Below, piece after piece: positions 8,860 through 15,613 of a stretch of DNA of 46,069 nt. The notes beneath the pieces were generated by a model, which was not told where the DNA came from, did not search any database, and saw only the letters and a list, made by a program, of their open reading frames with translations. The first letter of the stretch is position 1. Each line of letters starts with the position of its first letter. Source of the DNA: Paenibacillus glycanilyticus NBRC 16618 (GTDB taxonomy: Bacteria; Bacillota; Bacilli; Paenibacillales; Paenibacillaceae); NCBI RefSeq assembly GCF_004000805.1, contig NZ_BILY01000049.1, positions 1 to 46,069 on the forward strand. Direction: 5' to 3'. The translations under genes and the position numbers were made by a program.

Positions 8860-8997
8860 GGGACAGCCGCAGCCATGTTCGGGCGAAGCTTTGGCTGCCT
8901 CTTCTGCACCGGCAACGGCGAGATAGCTTCAACGAGGAAGCCGGAGGCAGAATGCGAGAAGCCAAAGTGTCGAATACAGGAGGCTGTCCCATTTTTT
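8860..8997 (+). other. Structured noncoding element (possible ncRNA, compound terminator or MITE)
   Basis: A 9-bp closing stem (GGGACAGCC 8860-8868 with GGCTGTCCC 8982-8990) spans 113 nt and is followed at once by ATTTTTT. Inside are a hairpin GCAGCCA/TGGCTGC with a nested TTCG/CGAA stem, and a second helix TTCTGC..CCGGC pairing with GCCGG..GCAGAA. The result is a multibranched fold ending like an intrinsic terminator. It lies between the convergent DUF2277 and DUF423 genes. GGGACAGCC ends also resemble insertion-sequence termini, so a small nonautonomous element is an alternative. Confidence 0.4.
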
Positions 8998-9358
8998 ACA
9001 GCACGCCAATCACAATGAGCACCCAGCCAATTATAAAGAACAAGCCGCCAAGCGGCGTGACCGGGCCAAGCAGACGCACTCTTTTTAGGCTGAGCACGTA
9101 CAGGCTTCCCGAGAACAATACAATCCCCACCGCCAAGAGCCAGCCTCCCGTTACGATGATGCCGGAATCCGGATATCGGTCCGCGAGCAGGCCAACGCCT
9201 ATTAATCCTAACGCATGAATGATGTGATACTGCACGCCGGTCTCATACACCTTCAGCTTGTCCGGTTCGACTCGGCTCTTCAGCGCATGCGCGCCAAACG
9301 CGCCAATGGCTACCGCTACAGCCATCAAAATACAACCCAGCACAACAAACGTCTGCAT
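8996..9358 (-). CDS. DUF423 family membrane protein (YwdK-like), 120 aa
   Basis: A small integral membrane protein with four predicted helices. It contains the family hallmarks AIGAFGAHALK near the N-terminus, YHIIHALGLI in the second helix and the C-terminal TPLGGLFFIIGWV. B. subtilis YwdK belongs to this family; no biochemical function is established. The start ATG has GAGGGA upstream. The C-terminal end converges on the structured element after DUF2277. Confidence 0.9.
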   Translation of the reverse strand: MQTFVVLGCILMAVAVAIGAFGAHALKSRVEPDKLKVYETGVQYHIIHALGLIGVGLLADRYPDSGIIVTGGWLLAVGIVLFSGSLYVLSLKRVRLLGPVTPLGGLFFIIGWVLIVIGVL

Positions 9359-9420
9359 TTCGTTCCCTCATCCCTTCAATTTTCTTCCTCTAGCATATCA
9401 CGATCCGCAATAATTTCCGA

Positions 9421-9449
9421 TTGCTTTACAGCCCGACCGGTAGTATTGT
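9421..9449 (+). promoter_or_regulatory. Probable sigma-A promoter of the MFS gene at 9485
   Basis: TTGCTT (9421-9426), a 17-bp spacer, then TATTGT (9444-9449). Transcription would start near 9456, about 30 bases before the ATG. Both boxes deviate from consensus. Confidence 0.45.
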
Positions 9450-9484
9450 AGTTGGTTGGAACAGCATCAGGAGGCACCTACAAC

Positions 9485-10744
9485 ATGAAATTCATTCAAT
9501 CTACCGCAGCGGAATGGAGAGGCTGGTCCCGCAGCATCCGTCTCTTCTTCCTGTCGAACATGTTATATCAATTCGGTACGGGCTTGTTCTCCGTACTATA
9601 CAACCTATATATCCACGAGTTAGGCTACCCCGACGCCATGAGCGGGACGGTCGTCAGCATGCAGTCTCTTGCTACGGCGATCTGCTTTATTCCGATCGGC
9701 CTGTTTGGCGACCGCATCAGCCGCAAGCGGCTGCTTGTTATCGGCGCCTTATGCAGCGGTATCATATTGGCCGGGCGTTCGCTGTTCGAATCGGAGAGCA
9801 GTCTGGTGACAATGGCCGTTCTGACCGGGATTTTCGCAACCGTATTTCAGGTGCTGGCCATTCCTTTCCTCGCCGACAACGTCGATAAAAAAGACCGTCT
9901 GCGCATCTTCAGCATCTACTCCGCGTTTGTCTTGGCAGCCCAAGTAGCCGGCAGTCTTGGCGGCGGGGTTATCTCCGATGTGCTGCAGGATGCCGGAGTA
10001 AGCACGCTGCTCTCGTTCAAGCTCGTTCTGCTGGCAGGCAGTATCGCGACAATCGGGGCATTTGTGCCGCTACAGGCGATGCGGGAAAGCAAACGGCGGA
10101 CAGATGCTGCGGAGGAACCGCGTCATCAGCCTACCGCGTCTCCGCCCGCTCCGGTTGGCAAAGAGCTCCGCTTCATCGCCGCCTTTGCCGCCGTAGAGCT
10201 GCTGATTGGCATCGGTTCCGGGCTTGTTATCCCTTACCTGAACCTGTATTTCACGAACCGCTTCGAGATCTCGCTCAGCGGCATGAGCTTCCTGCTCTCG
10301 CTTGGTCAAGTGATGACCATCTTCTCCATGCTGATCGGCCCAACGCTAGCCAATCGGGTCGGACAAGTGAAGGCAATCGTCATCTTCCAGACGTTGTCGT
10401 TGCCTTTCCTGCTTATTACCGGCTTTACGAATATGCTGTTGGTTGCTTCGGTCAGCTTCCTATTCCGCCAGGCGCTGATGAACGCGGCGAACCCGCTTCT
10501 GTCCGCGACGCTCATGAACCGGGTCTCCGCACGCACTCAAAGCCTGGCCAACTCGGTTATGCAGACCGCCTTTATGATGGGCTGGGCCACCATGGGCCCG
10601 GTGCAATCGCATATTATCGCGTCACACGGCTACTATTGGGGCTATGCGATTACGTTCAGCATCACAGGCTGCCTGTACGTGACGGCTTCGCTGCTCTTCT
10701 TAGTGCTTTTCCGCGAGAAGCAGAAGAAGAGGCTCGCCCGTTAA
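9485..10744 (+). CDS. Major facilitator superfamily transporter, 419 aa
   Basis: A 12-helix MFS transporter in the cytoplasmic membrane. The loop between helices 2 and 3 carries GLFGDRISRKRLL, the MFS signature with conserved basic residues. A hydrophilic central loop (about residues 200-225) separates the two six-helix halves. The substrate cannot be read from the sequence; drug or metabolite export is the usual guess. The start is the ATG at 9485, 10 bases after AGGAGG. An upstream in-frame TTG at 9452 lies in the promoter and has no ribosome site. It is followed by its own terminator. Confidence 0.88.
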   Translation: MKFIQSTAAEWRGWSRSIRLFFLSNMLYQFGTGLFSVLYNLYIHELGYPDAMSGTVVSMQSLATAICFIPIGLFGDRISRKRLLVIGALCSGIILAGRSLFESESSLVTMAVLTGIFATVFQVLAIPFLADNVDKKDRLRIFSIYSAFVLAAQVAGSLGGGVISDVLQDAGVSTLLSFKLVLLAGSIATIGAFVPLQAMRESKRRTDAAEEPRHQPTASPPAPVGKELRFIAAFAAVELLIGIGSGLVIPYLNLYFTNRFEISLSGMSFLLSLGQVMTIFSMLIGPTLANRVGQVKAIVIFQTLSLPFLLITGFTNMLLVASVSFLFRQALMNAANPLLSATLMNRVSARTQSLANSVMQTAFMMGWATMGPVQSHIIASHGYYWGYAITFSITGCLYVTASLLFLVLFREKQKKRLAR

Positions 10745-10746
10745 TA

Positions 10747-10786
10747 AAAGCCCGTATACCGTGGTTCAACCCGATATACGGGCTTT
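10747..10786 (+). terminator. Hairpin terminator of the MFS gene
   Basis: AAAGCCCGTATA (10747-10758) and TATACGGGCTTT (10775-10786) form a perfect 12-bp stem with a 16-nt loop. The T stretch after it is short (CTTTCAC). Confidence 0.75.
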
Positions 10787-10793
10787 CACATGG

Positions 10794-11245
10794 CTTAGCG
10801 ATGTCGCGCATCGCTAAGCCATGCGTATCCTGCCGCTTTTGCTTCCTTAACGATGCCGCGCATCGTTAAGAATCCTGTTCGAGCACGAATTACCTCCAAA
10901 AACGACTATTTCTCGCCGCTTAGCAATGTCGCACATCTTTAAGCCATTCGTTTTCTGCCGCTTTTGCTTCCTTAACGATGCCGCGCATCGTTAAGAATCC
11001 TGTTCGAGCACGAATTACCTCCAAAAACGACTATCTCCCGCTGCTTTGCGATGTCGCACATCGTTAAGCTATGCGTTTTCTGCCGCTTTTGCTTCCTTAA
11101 CGATGCCGCGCATCGTTAAGGAACCTGCTCGAGCACGAATTACTTCCAAAAACGACTATCTCTCGCTGCTTAGCGATGTCGCACATCGTTAAGCCATGCG
11201 TTTCCCACCGCTTTTGCATCCTTAACGATGCCGCGCATCGTTAAG
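10794..11245. repeat. Four-copy 125-bp tandem array, each unit with two 25-bp hairpins
   Basis: Hairpin A (CTTAGCGATG, 5-nt loop, CATCGCTAAG) starts at 10794, 10919, 11044 and 11169. Hairpin B (CTTAACGATG, loop CCGCG, CATCGTTAAG) starts at 10846, 10971, 11096 and 11221. Every step is exactly 125 bp. Hairpin B is identical in all four copies; hairpin A has drifted, most in copy 2. The spacers (27 and 48 bp) are also conserved. The last unit lacks its second spacer. The array lies between the MFS terminator and the xylanase promoter and has no coding potential that I can support. It resembles a REP/BIME-like element. Confidence 0.9.
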
Positions 11246-11345
11246 GCCAACCACTCCCGCCCCTGCGGCCCCTTTTTTACATGAAATGTTAAATTAGTGC
11301 AGTAAGTCATTTAGTTCTTATAGTAACTCCGAATTTAATAAACGC

Positions 11346-11370
11346 TATAATTTTTCTAGGAAAGGAGGGG
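11346..11370 (+). promoter_or_regulatory. Xylanase promoter -10 box and 5'-end SD-like (STAB-SD) sequence
   Basis: TATAAT at 11346-11351 is a consensus -10 box; the -35 region is poor. Transcription would start near 11358, placing GGAAAGGAGGGG (11359-11370) at the extreme 5' end of the mRNA, about 57 bases before the real start codon and with no frame of its own. Such 5'-terminal SD sequences stabilise mRNA in Bacillus (STAB-SD of cry genes). Confidence 0.5.
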
Positions 11371-11382
11371 CCTCACAACGTT

Positions 11383-11397
11383 TTGTAAGCGCTTAAT
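11383..11397 (+). promoter_or_regulatory. cre-like site (CcpA) in the xylanase leader
   Basis: TTGTAAGCGCTTAAT matches the CcpA operator core TGTAAGCGCTTA, missing only the final CA. At about +26 it would act as a roadblock, consistent with glucose repression of a secreted xylanase. Confidence 0.55.
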
Positions 11398-11427
11398 AAA
11401 AATTCTTTTCGAAGGGGAATGCAATAA

Positions 11428-14400
11428 ATGAGTAGATCCTTGAAAAAGTTCGTCTCAATCCTGCTCGCAGCAGCCCTGCTGATCCCGATCGGCAGACTTG
11501 CACCGGTTGCGGAAGCTGCAGAGAATCCCACCATTGTTTATCACGAAGACTTTGCAATTGATAAAGGTAAAGCCGTTCAATCCGGTGGCGCCAGCCTCAC
11601 TCAAGTAACAGGGAAAGTATTTGACGGCAACAATGATGGAAGCGCTTTATATGTAAGCAACCGGAAGGACAGCTGGGATGCAGCAGACTTCAAATACTCC
11701 GACATCGGTCTGCAAAACGGCAAAACCTATACCGTAACCGTGAAAGGTTACGTGGACGGGGATGTGACGGTGCCTGCAGGCGCTCAAGCCTATCTTCAAG
11801 CAGTGGACAGCAAAAATTACGGCTTTTTAACAAGCTCAACCATCGCGGCGGGAAGTGCCTTTACGCTGACCAAAGAGTTTACGGTCGATACAAGCGTCAG
11901 CACCCAATTGCGCGTTCAATCCAGTGAAGAAGGCAAAGCCGTTCCTTTCTACATCGGAGATATTCTGATAACCGAAACCGTCAATTCGGGCGGTGGGGAA
12001 GAACCTACTAGACCGCCAGCGTTGCCGTTCAACACGATTACGTTCGAGGATCAAACAACCGGAGGCTTTACGGGCCGTGCAGGCACGGAAACCCTAACGG
12101 TTACGAACGAAGCGAACCATACGGCAGACGGCTCTCATGCCTTGAAGGTTGAAGGCAGAACCGTTGAATGGCACGGCCCTTCCCTGCGCGTAGAGAAGTA
12201 CGTGGATAAAGGCTATGAGTATAAGGTGACTGCTTGGGTGAAGCTGTTGTCTCCTGAAACAAGCACCAAGCTGGAACTCGCCTCCCAGGTCGGGGACGGC
12301 GGCAGCGCCAACTACCCAAGCCTGGCAAGCAAGACGATTACCGCAGCCGACGGCTGGGTTCAGCTGCAAGGCAACTATCGCTATAACAGCGTAGGCGGCG
12401 AATATCTGACCATTTACGTGCAGAGCTCCAATGCAACAGCGTCTTACTATATCGACGATATCAGCTTTGAAAGCACGGGCTCCGGCCCTGTTGGCATTCA
12501 GAAGGATATCACTCCACTTAAAGAAGTATATAAAAACGACTTCCTGATCGGCAACGCCATCTCTGCGGAAGATCTGGAAGGAACACGTCTTGAGCTGCTG
12601 AAAATGCATCATGACGTCGTAACTGCGGGCAATGCAATGAAGCCGGATGCCTTGCAGCCAACGAAGGGCAATTTCACCTTCACGGCAGCAGACGCTATGG
12701 TCGACAAAGTACTGGCGGAAGGCATGAAAATGCACGGCCACGTGCTTGTCTGGCATCAGCAATCGCCAGCTTGGCTGAATACCAAGGTAGACGACAATAA
12801 CAACACGGTACCGCTCGGACGCGATGAGGCGTTGGTTAACCTGAGAACGCACATCCAGACCGTTATGAAGCATTTCGGCAACAAGGTTATCTCATGGGAT
12901 GTTGTAAACGAAGCGATGAATGACAATCCGTCCAATCCAGCGGATTACAAAGCTTCGCTGCGTCAGACTCCTTGGTATCAAGCCATCGGGCCGGACTACG
13001 TGGAGCAGGCATTCCTTGCCGCAAGGGAAGTGCTCGACGATAATCCTAGCTGGGACATCAAGCTGTATTACAACGATTACAACGATGACAACCAGAACAA
13101 AGCAACGGCTATCTACAACATGGTAAAAGATATTAACGATAGTTACGCGGCAGCACACAACGGCAAGCTGCTGATCGACGGTATTGGCATGCAAGGGCAT
13201 TACAATATCAACACAAATCCGGAAAACGTAAAGCTTTCGCTGGAGAAATTTATTTCCCTTGGCGTTGAAGTCAGCGTAAGCGAGCTTGACGTTACAGCAG
13301 GAACCAACTACACGCTTCCTGAAAATCTGTCTACAGCTCAAGCCTATCTGTACGCCCAGTTGTTCAAGCTTTACCATGAGCATGCGGATCATATCGCACG
13401 CGTAACGTTCTGGGGCATGGACGACAACACAAGCTGGAGAGCCGAGAACAACCCACTCCTGTTCGATAAGAACCTGCAGGCTAAACCGGCCTACTACGGC
13501 GTTATCGATCCGGACAAATACATGGAAGAACATACGCCAGAGTCCAAGGATGCCAACCAGGCTGAAGCTCAATACGGTACGCCGGTTATTGACGGCACCG
13601 TAGACTCCGTATGGAACAGCGCACAGACTATTCCGGTCAACCGTTATCAGATGGCTTGGCAGGGTGCAACGGGCACGGCTAAAGCGCTCTGGGACGATCA
13701 GAACCTGTACGTGCTCGTGCAAGTCAGCGACACTCAGCTCAACAAAGCAAACGCAAATGCATGGGAACAGGACTCCGTTGAAGTCTTCCTGGACCAAAAC
13801 AACGGAAAAACGACCTTCTATCAAGGCGATGACGGTCAGTACCGGGTTAACTTCGACAACGAGACGTCGTTTAGTCCGCCAAGCATTGCAGCGGGCTTCG
13901 AATCGCAAACCAAGAAAACGGCTAACAGCTACACCGTTGAGCTGAAAATTCCGCTTACGGCTGTGACGCCTGCCAATCAGAAGAAGCTGGGCTTCGACGT
14001 ACAAATCAATGACGCAACGGACGGCGCACGCACCAGCGTTGCCGCATGGAACGATACAACCGGCAACGGATATCAGGATACTTCGGTATACGGCGAGCTT
14101 ACGCTCACTGGCAAAAGCACAGGAGGAACCGGCAATGTCGGTACCACCGTACCGCAAACCGGCAATGTGGTGAAGAATCCGGATGGCTCCACAACGCTGA
14201 AGCCTGAGGTCAAAACCACTAACGGCAATGCCGTTGGCACGGTTACCGGCGACGATCTGAAAAAAGCGCTCGATCAAGCAGCTCCGGCGGCAGGCGGCAA
14301 GAAGCAAGTCATCATTGACGTACCGCTGCAGGCTAATGCCGCTACGTATGCCGTCCAACTGCCGACGCAAAGCTTAAAGAGCCAAGACGGCTACCAGTTG

Positions 14401-15348
14401 ACGGCGAAAATCGCTAACGCTTTCATTCAAATTCCAAGCAATATGCTGGCGAATACGAACGTGACTACGGATCAAGTATCCATCCGGGTAGCGAAAGCTT
14501 CTCTGGATAATGTGGATGCCGCGACTCGCGAGCTGATCGGCAACCGTCCGGTTATCGATCTGAGCCTTGTTGCAGGCGGCAATGTGATTGCATGGAACAA
14601 CCCAACTGCGCCTGTAACGGTTGCTGTTCCTTACGCGCCAACCGCGGAAGAGCTCAAGCATCCGGAGCATATCGTAATCTGGTATATCGATGGCAGCGGC
14701 AAAGCAACGCCCGTACCAAACAGCCGCTACGATGCAACGCTTGGAGCCGTCGTTTTCCAAACGACGCATTTCAGCACTTATGCAGCCGTATCCGTCTTCA
14801 AGACATTTGGCGATCTGGCAAAAGTACCTTGGGCTAAAGAAGCGATTGACGCTATGGCCTCCCGCGGCGTGATCAAAGGCACTGGAGAGAACACCTTCTC
14901 CCCTGCCTCCTCCATTAAGCGGGCAGACTTCATCGCTCTTCTCGTTAGAGCGCTCGAGCTTCACGGTACCGGCACCACGAATACCGCCATGTTCAAAGAT
15001 GTACCGGCAAACGCTTATTACTATAATGAACTGGCTGTTGCGAAGCAGCTTGGCATCGCGACCGGCTTTGAAGACAACACCTTTAAACCGGATAGCAGCA
15101 TCTCCCGTCAAGACATGATGGTGCTGACTACGCGTGCTCTTGCCGTAATCGGCAAACAGCTGCCGGCAGGCGGCTCCCTGAACGCATTCTCCGACGCAGC
15201 AAGTGTTGCGGGCTATGCGCAAGACAGCGTAGCAGCGCTTGTAAAAGTCGGCGTTGTTCAAGGCAGCGGCAGCAAGCTTGCTCCGCAAGACCAGCTGACC
15301 CGCGCGGAAGCAGCGGTAATTCTGTACCGCATCTGGAAGCTGCAATAA
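11428..15348 (+). CDS. Cell-surface GH10 endo-beta-1,4-xylanase (CBM22-CBM22-GH10-CBM9-SLH3), 1306 aa
   Basis: A secreted, S-layer-anchored xylanase. A signal peptide (1-31, cut after VAEAAE-type site) is followed by two CBM22-type beta sandwiches (about 33-185 and 205-350). The GH10 barrel spans about 356-695, with acid/base Glu495 in WDVVNEA and nucleophile Glu619 in SELDV. A CBM9 module follows (about 705-890). A region of about 230 residues that I cannot name links to three SLH repeats (about 1130-1306), which bind secondary cell-wall polymer. The overall plan matches large Paenibacillus/Thermoanaerobacterium xylanases. The start ATG has GAAGGGG upstream. The gene is monocistronic, with promoter and cre site at 11346-11397. 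Confidence 0.96.
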   Translation: MSRSLKKFVSILLAAALLIPIGRLAPVAEAAENPTIVYHEDFAIDKGKAVQSGGASLTQVTGKVFDGNNDGSALYVSNRKDSWDAADFKYSDIGLQNGKTYTVTVKGYVDGDVTVPAGAQAYLQAVDSKNYGFLTSSTIAAGSAFTLTKEFTVDTSVSTQLRVQSSEEGKAVPFYIGDILITETVNSGGGEEPTRPPALPFNTITFEDQTTGGFTGRAGTETLTVTNEANHTADGSHALKVEGRTVEWHGPSLRVEKYVDKGYEYKVTAWVKLLSPETSTKLELASQVGDGGSANYPSLASKTITAADGWVQLQGNYRYNSVGGEYLTIYVQSSNATASYYIDDISFESTGSGPVGIQKDITPLKEVYKNDFLIGNAISAEDLEGTRLELLKMHHDVVTAGNAMKPDALQPTKGNFTFTAADAMVDKVLAEGMKMHGHVLVWHQQSPAWLNTKVDDNNNTVPLGRDEALVNLRTHIQTVMKHFGNKVISWDVVNEAMNDNPSNPADYKASLRQTPWYQAIGPDYVEQAFLAAREVLDDNPSWDIKLYYNDYNDDNQNKATAIYNMVKDINDSYAAAHNGKLLIDGIGMQGHYNINTNPENVKLSLEKFISLGVEVSVSELDVTAGTNYTLPENLSTAQAYLYAQLFKLYHEHADHIARVTFWGMDDNTSWRAENNPLLFDKNLQAKPAYYGVIDPDKYMEEHTPESKDANQAEAQYGTPVIDGTVDSVWNSAQTIPVNRYQMAWQGATGTAKALWDDQNLYVLVQVSDTQLNKANANAWEQDSVEVFLDQNNGKTTFYQGDDGQYRVNFDNETSFSPPSIAAGFESQTKKTANSYTVELKIPLTAVTPANQKKLGFDVQINDATDGARTSVAAWNDTTGNGYQDTSVYGELTLTGKSTGGTGNVGTTVPQTGNVVKNPDGSTTLKPEVKTTNGNAVGTVTGDDLKKALDQAAPAAGGKKQVIIDVPLQANAATYAVQLPTQSLKSQDGYQLTAKIANAFIQIPSNMLANTNVTTDQVSIRVAKASLDNVDAATRELIGNRPVIDLSLVAGGNVIAWNNPTAPVTVAVPYAPTAEELKHPEHIVIWYIDGSGKATPVPNSRYDATLGAVVFQTTHFSTYAAVSVFKTFGDLAKVPWAKEAIDAMASRGVIKGTGENTFSPASSIKRADFIALLVRALELHGTGTTNTAMFKDVPANAYYYNELAVAKQLGIATGFEDNTFKPDSSISRQDMMVLTTRALAVIGKQLPAGGSLNAFSDAASVAGYAQDSVAALVKVGVVQGSGSKLAPQDQLTRAEAAVILYRIWKLQ

Positions 15349-15355
15349 CGAAAGA

Positions 15356-15399
15356 GGCTAGCCACAGTCAACAAGTTGACTTGGGCTAGCCCTTTTTTT
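15356..15399 (+). terminator. Strong rho-independent terminator of the xylanase gene
   Basis: A 17-bp stem with two mismatches (GGCTAGCC at both ends, GTCAAC/GTTGAC inside), a 2-nt AA loop, and seven T residues at 15393-15399. Confidence 0.9.
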
Positions 15400-15401
15400 C
15401 C

Positions 15402-15602
15402 GTTAAGGCCCTTTTGGGACCTTATTCGCCTGGTGTAATGTTCTCATTAGCAGGTTAAGATCCCCAAAGGCACTTAACAACTTTCACAGGAATGAAACTC
15501 CGCATTTCTACAGCCACTTCTGCCTGGTTAAAGTCTCTGGAGGACTTTAACCGACTCTTTTTCCATCAACTTTAATACGTTAAGGTCCATAGGGGTCTTA
15601 AC
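15402..15602. repeat. Cluster of four TTAAG/GGTCC-type hairpins
   Basis: Four related hairpins lie in 200 bp: 15402-15424 (one bulge), 15454-15478 (six outer pairs intact, interior mismatches), 15526-15552 (perfect GGTTAAAGTC/GACTTTAACC, 7-nt loop) and 15579-15602 (10 pairs, two of them G-T). They share base TTAA and tip GGTCC with hairpins at 111-133 and 201-227. They fill the gap between the convergent xylanase and GH76 genes. Mismatches that keep pairing suggest selection for structure. Confidence 0.7.
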
Positions 15603-15613
15603 CCCCTCGTTCC

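Noticed and set aside
8860..8990. Complete insertion sequence bounded by GGGACAGCC ends
   Set aside because: Only 131 bp, no transposase and no target duplication seen in the flanks; retained only as an alternative explanation for the structured element.
9452..9484. Upstream TTG start for the MFS protein
   Set aside because: No ribosome site, the bases overlap the predicted transcription start, and the ATG at 9485 has AGGAGG at good spacing.
10794..11245. CRISPR array
   Set aside because: The period is 125 bp, spacers are conserved rather than unique, each unit has two palindromes, and no cas gene is present.
11361..11390. A leader peptide gene after the AAAGGAGGGG sequence in the xylanase leader
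   Set aside because: No start codon with a usable frame follows; the nearest TTG is directly followed by TAA.
12892..15345. Long open frames (up to about 490 codons) antisense to the xylanase gene
   Set aside because: They lie wholly opposite a gene with clear domains, show no recognisable motif and no ribosome site; they reflect codon bias of the real gene. The same holds for long antisense frames in the GH76 gene (about 16214-17521) and the clan GH-D gene (about 36899-38020).
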